Assembly (NCBI GenBank): GCA_946699065.1
Contig: CAMPDV010000269.1
Span: 310,001 to 374,000 of the forward strand
Length of the DNA: 64,000 bases
Reading direction: 5' to 3'
Origin: Loxodes magnus
Taxonomy: Eukaryota > Ciliophora > Karyorelictea > Loxodida > Loxodidae
In this document: piece by piece, positions 37,781-52,500 of the stretch
How the letters are laid out: every line of letters starts with the position of its first letter
Position numbering within the stretch: the stretch's first letter is position 1
Translations under genes and position numbers: made by a program
Notes under the pieces: generated by a model
What the model was told of the DNA's origin: nothing
Databases searched by the model: none
Seen by the model: only the letters and a program-made list of their open reading frames with translations

Positions 37781-40700
37781 AGATCATACATAACCAGTGT
37801 GACCACTCATGGTCTTACAGGTACCTGTCTTGACGTTCCATAGTCTCACCGTCTCATCTCTACTTCCCTATACGATGAACTCTGAATCACTGGATATAGC
37901 CACAGATAGTACATAATGTGTGTGACCACTCATGGTCTTACAGGTACCTGTCTTGACGTTCCATAGTCTCACTGTCGAATCTCTACTTCCCGATACGATG
38001 AACTCTGAATCACTGGATATAGCCTCAGATCATACAGAATTTGTGTGACCACTCATGGTCTTACAGGTACCTGTCTTGACGTTCCATAGTCTCACCGTAT
38101 AATCATGACTTCCCGATACGATGAACTCTGAATCAATGGATATAGCCACAGATCATACAGAATTTGTGTGACCACTCATGGTCTTACAGGTACCTGTCTT
38201 GACGTTCCATAGTCTCACCGTCTTATCATAACTTCCCGATACGATGAACTCTGAATCACTGGATATAGCCACAGATCATACATAACCAGTGTGACCACTC
38301 ATGGTCTTACAGGTACCTGTCTTGACGTTCCATAGTCTCACCGTCTCATCTCTACTTCCCGATACGATGAACTCTGAATCACTGGATATAGCCACAGATG
38401 ATACAGAATTTGTGTGACCACTCATGGTCTTACAGGTACCTGTCTTGACGTCCCATAGTCTCACCGTATAATCATAACTTCCCGATACGATGAACTCTGA
38501 ATCACTGGATATAGCCACAAATGATACAGAACTAGTGCGACCACTCATGGTCTTACAAGTACCTGTCTTGACGTTCCATAGTCTCACCGTATTATCACTA
38601 CTTCCCGATACGATGAACTCTGAATCAATGGATATAGACACAGATCATACAGAATTTGTGTGACCACTCATGGTCTTACAGGTACCTGTCTTGACGTTCC
38701 ATAGTCTCACCGTATAATCATGACTTCCCGATACGATGAACTCTGAATCAATGGATATAGCCACAGATGATACATAACTAGTGTGACCACTCATGGTCTT
38801 ACAGGTACCTGTCTTGACGTTCCATAGTCTCACCGTCTCATCTCTACTTCCCGATACGATGAACTCTGAATCACTGGATATAGCCACAGATCATACATAA
38901 CCAGTGTGACCACTCATGGTCTTACAGGTACCTGTCTTGACGTTCCATAGTCTCACCGTCTCATCTCTACTTCCCTATACGATGAACTCTGAATCACTGG
39001 ATATAGCCACAGATAGTACATAACCAGTGTGACCACTCATGGTCTTACAGGTACCTGTCTTGACGTCCCATAGTCTCACCGTATAATCATGACTTCCCGA
39101 TACGATGAACTCTGAATCAATGGATATAGCCACAGATGATACATAACTAGTGTGACCACTCATGGTCTTACAGGTACCTGTCTTGACGTTCCATAGTCTC
39201 ACCGTATTATCACTACTTCCCGATACGATGAACTCTGAATCACTGGATATAGCCTCAGATCATACAGAATAAGTGAGACCACTCTTGGTCTTACAGGTAC
39301 CTGTCTTGACGTTCCATAGTCTCACTGTCGAATCTCTACTTCCCGATACGATGAACTCTGAATCACTGGATATAGCCACAGATAATACAGAACTAGAGTG
39401 ACCACTCATGGTCTTACAGGTACCTGTCTTGACGTTCCATAGTCTCACCGTATTATCACTACTTTCCGATACGATGAACTCTGAATCACTGGATATAGCC
39501 ACAGATAATACAGAACTAGAGTGACCACTCATGGTCTTACAGGTACCTGTCTTGACGTTCCATAGTCTCACCGTATTATCACTACTTTCCGATACGATGA
39601 ACTCTGAATCACTGGATATAGCCTCAGATCATACAGAATAAGTGAGACCACTCTTGGTCTTACAGGTACCTGTCTTGACGTTCCATAGTCTCACCGTCTC
39701 ATCTCTACTTCCCGATACGATGAACTCTGAATCAATGGATATAGCCACAGATGATACATAACTAGTGTGACCACTCATGGTCTTACAGGTACCTGTCTTG
39801 ACGTTCCATAGTCTCACCGTATAATCATGACTTCCCGATACGATGAACTCTGAATCAATGGATATAGCCACAGATGATACATAACTAGTGTGACCACTCA
39901 TGGTCTTACAGGTACCTGTCTTGACGTTCCATAGTCTCACCGTATTATCACTACTTCCCGATACGATGAACTCTGAATCACTGGATATAGCCTCAGATCA
40001 TACAGAATAAGTGAGACCACTCTTGGTCTTACAGGTACCTGTCTTGACGTCCCATAGTCTCACTGTCGAATCTCTACTTCCCGATACGATGAACTCTGAA
40101 TCACTGGATATAGCCACAGATGATACAGAATAAGTGAGACCACTCTTGGTCTTACAGGTACCTGTCTTGACGTTCCATAGTCTCACCGTATTATCACTAC
40201 TTCCCGATACGATGAACTCTGAATCACTGGATATAGCCACAGATGATACAGAATAAGTGAGACCACTCTTGGTCTTACAGGTACCTGTCTTGACGTTCCA
40301 TAGTCTCACCGTATAATCATGACTTCCCGATACGATGAACTCTGAATCAATGGATATAGCCACAGATGATACATAACCAGTGTGACCACTCATGGTCTTA
40401 CAGGTACCTGTCTTGACGTTCCATAGTCTCACCGTATAATCATGACTTCCCGATACGATGAACTCTGAATCACTGGATATAGCCACAGATCATACAGAAT
40501 AAGTGAGACCACTCTTGGTCTTACAGGTACCTGTCTTGACGTTCCATAGTCTCACTGTCGAATCTCTACTTCCCGATACGATGAACTCTGAATCACTGGA
40601 TATAGCCTCAGATCATACAGAATTTGTGTGACCACTCATGGTCTTACAGGTACCTGTCTTGACGTTCCATAGTCTCACCGTATAATCATGACTTCCCGAT

Positions 40701-43700
40701 ACGATGAACTCTGAATCAATGGATATAGCCACAGATGATACATAACTAGTGTGACCACTCATGGTCTTACAGGTACCTGTCTTGACGTTCCATAGTCTCA
40801 CCGTATAATCATGACTTCCCGATACGATGAACTCTGAATCAATGGATATAGCCACAGATGATACATAACTAGTGTGACCACTCATGGTCTTACAGGTACC
40901 TGTCTTGACGTTCCATAGTCTCACCGTATTATCACTACTTCCCGATACGATGAACTCTGAATCACTGGATATAGCCTCAGATCATACAGAATTTGTGTGA
41001 CCACTCATGGTCTTACAGGTACCTGTCTTGACGTTCCATAGTCTCACCGTATAATCATGACTTCCCGATACGATGAACTCTGAATCAATGGATATAGCCA
41101 CAGATGATACATAACTAGTGTGACCACTCATGGTCTTACAGGTACCTGTCTTGACGTTCCATAGTCTCACCGTCTCATCTCTACTTCCCTATACGATGAA
41201 CTCTGAATCACTGGATATAGCCACAGATAGTACATAATGTGTGTGACCACTCATGGTCTTACAGGTACCTGTCTTGACGTCCCATAGTCTCACTGTCGAA
41301 TCTCTACTTCCCGATACGATGAACTCTGAATCACTGGATATAGCCTCAGATCATACAGAATTTGTGTGACCACTCATGGTCTTACAGGTACCTGTCTTGA
41401 CGTTCCATAGTCTCACCGTATAATCATGACTTCCCGATACGATGAACTCTGAATCAATGGATATAGCCACAGATCATACATAACCAGTGTGACCACTCAT
41501 GGTCTTACAGGTACCTGTCTTGACGTTCCATAGTCTCACCGTATAATCATGACTTCCCGATACGATGAACTCTGAATCAATGGATATAGCCACAGATGAT
41601 ACATAACTAGTGTGACCACTCATGGTCTTACAGGTACCTGTCTTGACGTTCCATAGTCTCACCGTATTATCACTACTTCCCGATACGATGAACTCTGAAT
41701 CACTGGATATAGCCACAGATCATACATAACCAGTGTGACCACTCATGGTCTTACAGGTACCTGTCTTGACGTTCCATAGTCTCACCGTCTCATCTCTACT
41801 TCCCTATACGATGAACTCTGAATCACTGGATATAGCCACAGATAGTACATAATGTGTGTGACCACTCATGGTCTTACAGGTACCTGTCTTGACGTCCCAT
41901 AGTCTCACCGTATAATCATGACTTCCCGATACGATGAACTCTGAATCACTGGATATAGCCACAGATGATACAGAACTAGTGCGACCACTCATGGTCTTAC
42001 AAGTACCTGTCTTGACGTTCCATAGTCTCACCGTATTATCACTACTTCCCGATACGATGAACTCTGAATCAATGGATATAGACACAGATCATACAGAATT
42101 TGTGTGACCACTCATGGTCTTACAGGTACCTGTCTTGACGTTCCATAGTCTCACCGTATAATCATGACTTCCCGATACGATGAACTCTGAATCAATGGAT
42201 ATAGCCACAGATCATACATAACCAGTGTGACCACTCATGGTCTTACAGGTACCTGTCTTGACGTTCCATAGTCTCACCGTATTATCACTACTTCCCGATA
42301 CGATGAACTCTGAATCACTGGATATAGCCACAGATCATACATAACCAGTGTGACCACTCATGGTCTTACAGGTACCTGTCTTGACGTTCCATAGTCTCAC
42401 CGTCTCATCTCTACTTCCCGATACGATGAACTCTGAATCACTGGATATAGCCACAGATAATACAGAACTAGAGTGACCACTCATGGTCTTACAGGTACCT
42501 GTCTTGACGTTCCATAGTCTCACCGTATTATCACTACTTTCCGATACGATGAACTCTGAATCACTGGATATAGCCTCAGATCATACAGAATAAGTGAGAC
42601 CACTCTTGGTCTTACAGGTACCTGTCTTGACGTTCCATAGTCTCACCGTATTATCACTACTTCCCGATACGATGAACTCTGAATCACTGGATATAGCCTC
42701 AGATCATACAGAATAAGTGAGACCACTCTTGGTCTTACAGGTACCTGTCTTGACGTCCCATAGTCTCACTGTCGAATCTCTACTTCCCGATACGATGAAC
42801 TCTGAATCACTGGATATAGCCACAGATAATACATAACTAGTGTGACCACTCATGGTCTTACAGGTACCTGTCTTGACGTTCCATAGTCTCACCGTATTAT
42901 CACTACTTCCCGATACGATGAACTCTGAATCACTGAATATAGCCACAGATCATACATAACCAGTGTGACCACTCATGGTCTTACAGGTACCTGTCTTGAC
43001 GTTCCATAGTCTCACCGTCTCATCTCTACTTCCCTATACGATGAACTCTGAATCACTGGATATAGCCACAGATAGTACATAATGTGTGTGACCACTCATG
43101 GTCTTACAGGTACCTGTCTTGACGTCCCATAGTCTCACCGTATAATCATAACTTCCCGATACGATGAACTCTGAATCACTGGATATAGCCACAGATGATA
43201 CAGAACTAGTGCGACCACTCATGGTCTTACAAGTACCTGTCTTGACGTTCCATAGTCTCACCGTATTATCACTACTTCCCGATACGATGAACTCTGAATC
43301 AATGGATATAGACACAGATCATACAGAATTTGTGTGACCACTCATGGTCTTACAGGTACCTGTCTTGACGTTCCATAGTCTCACCGTATAATCATGACTT
43401 CCCGATACGATGAACTCTGAATCAATGGATATAGCCACAGATGATACATAACTAGTGTGACCACTCATGGTCTTACAGGTACCTGTCTTGACGTTCCATA
43501 GTCTCACCGTATTATCACTACTTCCCGATACGATGAACTCTGAATCACTGGATATAGCCACAGATCATACATAACCAGTGTGACCACTCATGGTCTTACA
43601 GGTACCTGTCTTGACGTTCCATAGTCTCACCGTCTCATCTCTACTTCCCTATACGATGAACTCTGAATCACTGGATATAGCCACAGATAGTACATAACCA

Positions 43701-44102
43701 GTGTGACCACTCATGGTCTTACAGGTACCTGTCTTGACGTCCCATAGTCTCACCGTATAATCATGACTTCCCGATACGATGAACTCTGAATCAATGGATA
43801 TAGCCACAGATGATACATAACTAGTGTGACCACTCATGGTCTTACAGGTACCTGTCTTGACGTTCCATAGTCTCACCGTATTATCACTACTTCCCGATAC
43901 GATGAACTCTGAATCACTGGATATAGCCTCAGATCATACAGAATAAGTGAGACCACTCTTGGTCTTACAGGTACCTGTCTTGACGTCCCATAGTCTCACT
44001 GTCGAATCTCTACTTCCCGATACGATGAACTCTGAATCACTGGATATAGCCACAGATAATACAGAACTAGAGTGACCACTCATGGTCTTACAGGTACCTG
44101 TC

Positions 44103-44225
44103 TTGACGTCCCATAGTCTCACCGTATAATCTCCACTTCCCGATACGATGAAATCTGAATCACTGGATATAGCCACAGCATATACAGAACTAGTGTAACC
44201 ACTCATGGTCTTACAGGTACCTGTC
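44103..44225 (-). repeat. Most divergent single unit in the array
   Basis: This blade combines three changes I saw nowhere else: GDY turn (44132-44134), E32D (44153) and H18Y (44197). It also has the less common D6 and V-Y-A-V. It is still exactly 123 bp, in frame, and keeps the tetrad tryptophan and S-G-S. Confidence 0.8.
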
Positions 44226-44998
44226 TTGACGTTCCATAGTCTCACCGTATTATCACTACTTTCCGATACGATGAACTCTGAATCACTGGATATAGCCTCA
44301 GATCATACAGAATAAGTGAGACCACTCTTGGTCTTACAGGTACCTGTCTTGACGTTCCATAGTCTCACCGTCTCATCTCTACTTCCCGATACGATGAACT
44401 CTGAATCAATGGATATAGCCACAGATGATACATAACTAGTGTGACCACTCATGGTCTTACAGGTACCTGTCTTGACGTTCCATAGTCTCACCGTATAATC
44501 ATGACTTCCCGATACGATGAACTCTGAATCAATGGATATAGCCACAGATCATACATAACCAGTGTGACCACTCATGGTCTTACAGGTACCTGTCTTGACG
44601 TTCCATAGTCTCACCGTATAATCATGACTTCCCGATACGATGAACTCTGAATCAATGGATATAGCCACAGATGATACATAACTAGTGTGACCACTCATGG
44701 TCTTACAGGTACCTGTCTTGACGTTCCATAGTCTCACCGTCTCATCTCTACTTCCCTATACGATGAACTCTGAATCACTGGATATAGCCACAGATAGTAC
44801 ATAACCAGTGTGACCACTCATGGTCTTACAGGTACCTGTCTTGACGTCCCATAGTCTCACCGTATAATCATGACTTCCCGATACGATGAACTCTGAATCA
44901 ATGGATATAGCCACAGATGATACATAACTAGTGTGACCACTCATGGTCTTACAGGTACCTGTCTTGACGTTCCATAGTCTCACCGTCTCATCTCTACT

Positions 44999-46480
44999 TC
45001 CCTATACGATGAACTCTGAATCAATGGATATAGCCACAGATGATACAGAATAAGTGAGACCACTCTTGGTCTTACAGGTACCTGTCTTGACGTTCCATAG
45101 TCTCACTGTCGAATCTCTACTTCCCGATACGATGAACTCTGAATCACTGGATATAGCCTCAGATCATACAGAATTTGTGTGACCACTCATGGTCTTACAG
45201 GTACCTGTCTTGACGTTCCATAGTCTCACCGTATAATCATGACTTCCCGATACGATGAACTCTGAATCAATGGATATAGCCACAGATGATACATAACTAG
45301 TGTGACCACTCATGGTCTTACAGGTACCTGTCTTGACGTTCCATAGTCTCACCGTCTCATCTCTACTTCCCTATACGATGAACTCTGAATCAATGGATAT
45401 AGCCACAGATGATACAGAATAAGTGAGACCACTCTTGGTCTTACAGGTACCTGTCTTGACGTTCCATAGTCTCACTGTCGAATCTCTACTTCCCGATACG
45501 ATGAACTCTGAATCACTGGATATAGCCTCAGATCATACAGAATTTGTGTGACCACTCATGGTCTTACAGGTACCTGTCTTGACGTTCCATAGTCTCACCG
45601 TATAATCATGACTTCCCGATACGATGAACTCTGAATCAATGGATATAGCCACAGATGATACATAACTAGTGTGACCACTCATGGTCTTACAGGTACCTGT
45701 CTTGACGTTCCATAGTCTCACCGTCTCATCTCTACTTCCCTATACGATGAACTCTGAATCACTGGATATAGCCACAGATAGTACATAATGTGTGTGACCA
45801 CTCATGGTCTTACAGGTACCTGTCTTGACGTCCCATAGTCTCACTGTCGAATCTCTACTTCCCGATACGATGAACTCTGAATCACTGGATATAGCCTCAG
45901 ATCATACAGAATTTGTGTGACCACTCATGGTCTTACAGGTACCTGTCTTGACGTTCCATAGTCTCACCGTATAATCACTACTTCCCGATACGATGAACTC
46001 TGAATCAATGGATATAGCCACAGATGATACATAACTAGTGTGACCACTCATGGTCTTACAGGTACCTGTCTTGACGTTCCATAGTCTCACCGTCTCATCT
46101 CTACTTCCCTATACGATGAACTCTGAATCACTGGATATAGCCACAGATAGTACATAATGTGTGTGACCACTCATGGTCTTACAGGTACCTGTCTTGACGT
46201 CCCATAGTCTCACTGTCGAATCTCTACTTCCCGATACGATGAACTCTGAATCACTGGATATAGCCTCAGATCATACAGAATTTGTGTGACCACTCTTGGT
46301 CTTACAGGTACCTGTCTTGACGTTCCATAGTCTCACCGTATTATCACTACTTTCCGATACGATGAACTCTGAATCACTGGATATAGCCACAGATAATAAA
46401 GAACTAGAGTGACCACTCATGGTCTTACAGGTACCTGTCTTGACGTTCCATAGTCTCACCGTCTCATCTCTACTTCCCTA
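44999..46480 (-). repeat. 3-unit (369-bp) higher-order repeat with a TAG in each
   Basis: TAG codons at 45002, 45371, 45740, 46109 and 46478 are exactly 369 bp apart. They alternate with V25E-type TGA units at 45164, 45533, 45902 and 46271, also 369 bp apart. Each trimer comprises an RDE/TAG unit, an RDS unit and an HDY-like unit. The third unit mutates along the ladder (SDY at about 45977, G37E at about 46352). Confidence 0.85.
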
Positions 46481-49468
46481 TACGATGAACTCTGAATCAC
46501 TGGATATAGCCACAGATAGTACATAATGTGTGTGACCACTCATGGTCTTACAGGTACCTGTCTTGACGTCCCATAGTCTCACCGTATAATCATAACTTCC
46601 CGATACGATGAACTCTGAATCACTGGATATAGCCACAGATGATACAGAACTAGTGCGACCACTCATGGTCTTACAAGTACCTGTCTTGACGTTCCATAGT
46701 CTCACCGTATTATCACTACTTCCCGATACGATGAACTCTGAATCAATGGATATAGACACAGATCATACAGAATTTGTGTGACCACTCATGGTCTTACAGG
46801 TACCTGTCTTGACGTTCCATAGTCTCACCGTATAATCATGACTTCCCGATACGATGAACTCTGAATCAATGGATATAGCCACAGATCATACATAACCAGT
46901 GTGACCACTCATGGTCTTACAGGTACCTGTCTTGACGTTCCATAGTCTCACCGTATAATCATGACTTCCCGATACGATGAACTCTGAATCAATGGATATA
47001 GCCACAGATGATACATAACTAGTGTGACCACTCATGGTCTTACAGGTACCTGTCTTGACGTTCCATAGTCTCACCGTATTATCACTACTTCCCGATACGA
47101 TGAACTCTGAATCACTGGATATAGCCTCAGATCATACAGAATAAGTGAGACCACTCTTGGTCTTACAGGTACCTGTCTTGACGTCCCATAGTCTCACCGT
47201 ATAATCATGACTTCCCGATACGATGAACTCTGAATCAATGGATATAGCCACAGATGATACATAACTAGTGTGACCACTCATGGTCTTACAGGTACCTGTC
47301 TTGACGTTCCATAGTCTCACCGTATTATCATCACTTCCCGATACGATGAACTCTGAATCACTGGATATAGCCACAGATGATACAGAATAAGTGAGACCAC
47401 TCTTGGTCTTACAGGTACCTGTCTTGACGTTCCATAGTCTCACCGTATTATCACTACTTCCCGATACGATGAACTCTGAATCACTGGATATAGCCTCAGA
47501 TCATACAGAATAAGTGAGACCACTCTTGGTCTTACAGGTACCTGTCTTGACGTCCCATAGTCTCACCGTATAATCATAACTTCCCGATACGATGAACTCT
47601 GAATCACTGGATATAGCCACAGATGATACAGAACTAGTGCGACCACTCATGGTCTTACAAGTACCTGTCTTGACGTTCCATAGTCTCACCGTATTATCAC
47701 TACTTTCCGATACGATGAACTCTGAATCACTGGATATAGCCACAGATAATAAAGAACTAGAGTGACCACTCATGGTCTTACAGGTACCTGTCTTGACGTT
47801 CCATAGTCTCACCGTATTATCACTACTTCCCGATACGATGAACTCTGAATCACTGGATATAGCCTCAGATCATACAGAATAAGTGAGACCACTCTTGGTC
47901 TTACAGGTACCTGTCTTGACGTTCCATAGTCTCACTGTCGAATCTCTACTTCCCGATACGATGAACTCTGAATCACTGGATATAGCCACAGATAATACAG
48001 AACTATAGTGACCACTCATGGTCTTACAGGTACCTGTCTTGACGTTCCATAGTCTCACCGTATAATCTGCACTTCCCGATACGATGAACTCTGAATCACT
48101 GGATATAGCCACAGATGATACAGAATAAGTGAGACCACTCTTGGTCTTACAGGTACCTGTCTTGACGTTCCATAGTCTCACCGTATAATCATGACTTCCC
48201 GATACGATGAACTCTGAATCACTGGATATAGCCACAGCATATACATGACCAGTGTGACCACTCATGGTCTTACAGGTACCTGTCTTGACGTTCCATAGTC
48301 TCACCGTATAATCATGACTTCCCGATACGATGAACTCTGAATCACTGGATATAGCCACAGATCTTACAGAATTTTTGTGACCACTCATGGTCTTACAGGT
48401 ACCTGTCTTGACGTTCCATAGTCTCACCGTCTCATCTCTACTTCCCGATACGATGAACTCTGAATCACTGGATATAGCCACAGATGATACATAACCAGTG
48501 TGACCACTCATGGTCTTACAGGTACCTGTCTTGACGTTCCATAGTCTCACCGTATTATCACTACTTCCCGATACGATGAACTCTGAATCAATGGATATAG
48601 CCACAGATGATACATAATCTGTGTGACCACTCATGGTCTTACAGGTACCTGTCTTGACGTTCCATAGTCTCACCGTATAATCATGACTTCCCGATACGAT
48701 GAACTCTGAATCAATGGATATAGCCACAGATGATACATAACTAGTGTGACCACTCATGGTCTTACAGGTACCTGTCTTGACGTTCCATAGTCTCACCGTA
48801 TAATCATGACTTCCCGATACGATGAACTCTGAATCACTGGATATAGCCACAGATGATACATAACTAGTGTGACCACTCATGGTCTTACAGGTACCTGTCT
48901 TGACGTTCCATAGTCTCACCGTATAATCATGACTTCCCGATACGATGAACTCTGAATCACTGGATATAGCCACAGATCATACATAACCAGTGTGAACACT
49001 CATGGTCTTACAGGTACCTGTATTGACGTTCCATAGTCTCACCGTATTATCACTACTTCCCGATACGATGAACTCTGAATCACTGGATATAGCCACAGCA
49101 TATACATGACCAGTGTGACCACTCATGGTCTTACAGGTACCTGTCTTGACGTTCCATAGTCTCACCGTATTATCATGACTTCCCGATACGATGAACTCTG
49201 AATCACTGGATATAGCCACAGATGATACAGAATAAGTGAGACCACTCTTGGTCTTACAGGTACCTGTCTTGACGTTCCATAGTCTCACCGTATAATCATG
49301 ACTTCCCGATACGATGAACTCTGAATCAATGGATATAGCCACAGATGATACATAACTAGTGTGACCACTCATGGTCTTACAGGTACCTGTCTTGACGTTC
49401 CATAGTCTCACCGTATTATCACTACTTCCCGATACGATGAACTCTGAATCACTGGATATAGCCACAGA
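45779..49468 (-). repeat. 30-unit higher-order repeat, copy 1 (3,690 bp)
   Basis: Every stop here (45902, TAG 46109, 46271, TAG 46478, 46763, 46886, 47132, 47501, 47870, 48977) recurs at +3,690 bp. The translated runs are identical. The rare ADY turn, H-K-N-S-V-R top and K8N blade are all included. Confidence 0.88.
47870..48973 (-). CDS. Stop-free WD40 run, 9 blades (367 codons)
   Basis: Turns are HDY, HDY, HDY, SDN, RDE, HDY, HDY, ADY, RDS. This run has an unusual concentration of rare tops: H-K-N-S-V-R, H-T-G-H-V-Y-A and H-Y-S-S-V-L, plus the ADY turn (GCA codon, near 48067). The tops vary at columns 19-23 while the scaffold stays constant. The run has an exact protein duplicate 3,690 bp away at 51560. 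Confidence 0.5.
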   Translation of the reverse strand: MAISSDSEFIVSGSHDYTVRLWNVKTGTCKTMSGHTSYVSSVAISSDSEFIVSGSHDYTVRLWNVKTGTCKTMSGHTSYVSSVAISIDSEFIVSGSHDYTVRLWNVKTGTCKTMSGHTDYVSSVAISIDSEFIVSGSSDNTVRLWNVKTGTCKTMSGHTGYVSSVAISSDSEFIVSGSRDETVRLWNVKTGTCKTMSGHKNSVRSVAISSDSEFIVSGSHDYTVRLWNVKTGTCKTMSGHTGHVYAVAISSDSEFIVSGSHDYTVRLWNVKTGTCKTKSGLTYSVSSVAISSDSEFIVSGSADYTVRLWNVKTGTCKTMSGHYSSVLSVAISSDSEFIVSGSRDSTVRLWNVKTGTCKTKSGLTYSV

Positions 49469-49534
49469 TAGTACATAATGTGTGTGACCACTCATGGTCT
49501 TACAGGTACCTGTCTTGACGTCCCATAGTCTCAC
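48977..49534 (-). CDS. Stop-free WD40 run, 5 blades, with K8N and G17V
   Basis: After the first VRLW the turns are SDN, HDY, HDN, SDN. The last blade has N for K at column 8 (49022) and V for G at column 17 (S-V-H-T), so the GH dipeptide is lost in that blade. The first two blades differ from the duplicate at 52667 (THYVL with D6 here, L-TYSVS with N6 there), which fixes the 30-unit duplication boundary near 49469. Confidence 0.4.
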   Translation of the reverse strand: MRLWDVKTGTCKTMSGHTHYVLSVAISSDSEFIVSGSSDNTVRLWNVKTGTCKTMSGHTSYVSSVAISIDSEFIVSGSHDYTVRLWNVKTGTCKTKSGLTYSVSSVAISSDSEFIVSGSHDNTVRLWNVKTGTCKTMSGHTGHVYAVAISSDSEFIVSGSSDNTVRLWNVNTGTCKTMSVHTGYV

Positions 49535-52500
49535 TGTCGAATCTCTACTTCCCGATACGATGAACTCTGAATCACTGGATATAGCCTCAGATCATACAGA
49601 ATTTGTGTGACCACTCATGGTCTTACAGGTACCTGTCTTGACGTTCCATAGTCTCACCGTATAATCACTACTTCCCGATACGATGAACTCTGAATCAATG
49701 GATATAGCCACAGATGATACATAACTAGTGTGACCACTCATGGTCTTACAGGTACCTGTCTTGACGTTCCATAGTCTCACCGTCTCATCTCTACTTCCCT
49801 ATACGATGAACTCTGAATCACTGGATATAGCCACAGATAGTACATAATGTGTGTGACCACTCATGGTCTTACAGGTACCTGTCTTGACGTCCCATAGTCT
49901 CACTGTCGAATCTCTACTTCCCGATACGATGAACTCTGAATCACTGGATATAGCCTCAGATCATACAGAATTTGTGTGACCACTCTTGGTCTTACAGGTA
50001 CCTGTCTTGACGTTCCATAGTCTCACCGTATTATCACTACTTTCCGATACGATGAACTCTGAATCACTGGATATAGCCACAGATAATAAAGAACTAGAGT
50101 GACCACTCATGGTCTTACAGGTACCTGTCTTGACGTTCCATAGTCTCACCGTCTCATCTCTACTTCCCTATACGATGAACTCTGAATCACTGGATATAGC
50201 CACAGATAGTACATAATGTGTGTGACCACTCATGGTCTTACAGGTACCTGTCTTGACGTCCCATAGTCTCACCGTATAATCATAACTTCCCGATACGATG
50301 AACTCTGAATCACTGGATATAGCCACAGATGATACAGAACTAGTGCGACCACTCATGGTCTTACAAGTACCTGTCTTGACGTTCCATAGTCTCACCGTAT
50401 TATCACTACTTCCCGATACGATGAACTCTGAATCAATGGATATAGACACAGATCATACAGAATTTGTGTGACCACTCATGGTCTTACAGGTACCTGTCTT
50501 GACGTTCCATAGTCTCACCGTATAATCATGACTTCCCGATACGATGAACTCTGAATCAATGGATATAGCCACAGATCATACATAACCAGTGTGACCACTC
50601 ATGGTCTTACAGGTACCTGTCTTGACGTTCCATAGTCTCACCGTATAATCATGACTTCCCGATACGATGAACTCTGAATCAATGGATATAGCCACAGATG
50701 ATACATAACTAGTGTGACCACTCATGGTCTTACAGGTACCTGTCTTGACGTTCCATAGTCTCACCGTATTATCACTACTTCCCGATACGATGAACTCTGA
50801 ATCACTGGATATAGCCTCAGATCATACAGAATAAGTGAGACCACTCTTGGTCTTACAGGTACCTGTCTTGACGTCCCATAGTCTCACCGTATAATCATGA
50901 CTTCCCGATACGATGAACTCTGAATCAATGGATATAGCCACAGATGATACATAACTAGTGTGACCACTCATGGTCTTACAGGTACCTGTCTTGACGTTCC
51001 ATAGTCTCACCGTATTATCATCACTTCCCGATACGATGAACTCTGAATCACTGGATATAGCCACAGATGATACAGAATAAGTGAGACCACTCTTGGTCTT
51101 ACAGGTACCTGTCTTGACGTTCCATAGTCTCACCGTATTATCACTACTTCCCGATACGATGAACTCTGAATCACTGGATATAGCCTCAGATCATACAGAA
51201 TAAGTGAGACCACTCTTGGTCTTACAGGTACCTGTCTTGACGTCCCATAGTCTCACCGTATAATCATAACTTCCCGATACGATGAACTCTGAATCACTGG
51301 ATATAGCCACAGATGATACAGAACTAGTGCGACCACTCATGGTCTTACAAGTACCTGTCTTGACGTTCCATAGTCTCACCGTATTATCACTACTTTCCGA
51401 TACGATGAACTCTGAATCACTGGATATAGCCACAGATAATAAAGAACTAGAGTGACCACTCATGGTCTTACAGGTACCTGTCTTGACGTTCCATAGTCTC
51501 ACCGTATTATCACTACTTCCCGATACGATGAACTCTGAATCACTGGATATAGCCTCAGATCATACAGAATAAGTGAGACCACTCTTGGTCTTACAGGTAC
51601 CTGTCTTGACGTTCCATAGTCTCACTGTCGAATCTCTACTTCCCGATACGATGAACTCTGAATCACTGGATATAGCCACAGATAATACAGAACTATAGTG
51701 ACCACTCATGGTCTTACAGGTACCTGTCTTGACGTTCCATAGTCTCACCGTATAATCTGCACTTCCCGATACGATGAACTCTGAATCACTGGATATAGCC
51801 ACAGATGATACAGAATAAGTGAGACCACTCTTGGTCTTACAGGTACCTGTCTTGACGTTCCATAGTCTCACCGTATAATCATGACTTCCCGATACGATGA
51901 ACTCTGAATCACTGGATATAGCCACAGCATATACATGACCAGTGTGACCACTCATGGTCTTACAGGTACCTGTCTTGACGTTCCATAGTCTCACCGTATA
52001 ATCATGACTTCCCGATACGATGAACTCTGAATCACTGGATATAGCCACAGATCTTACAGAATTTTTGTGACCACTCATGGTCTTACAGGTACCTGTCTTG
52101 ACGTTCCATAGTCTCACCGTCTCATCTCTACTTCCCGATACGATGAACTCTGAATCACTGGATATAGCCACAGATGATACATAACCAGTGTGACCACTCA
52201 TGGTCTTACAGGTACCTGTCTTGACGTTCCATAGTCTCACCGTATTATCACTACTTCCCGATACGATGAACTCTGAATCAATGGATATAGCCACAGATGA
52301 TACATAATCTGTGTGACCACTCATGGTCTTACAGGTACCTGTCTTGACGTTCCATAGTCTCACCGTATAATCATGACTTCCCGATACGATGAACTCTGAA
52401 TCAATGGATATAGCCACAGATGATACATAACTAGTGTGACCACTCATGGTCTTACAGGTACCTGTCTTGACGTTCCATAGTCTCACCGTATAATCATGAC

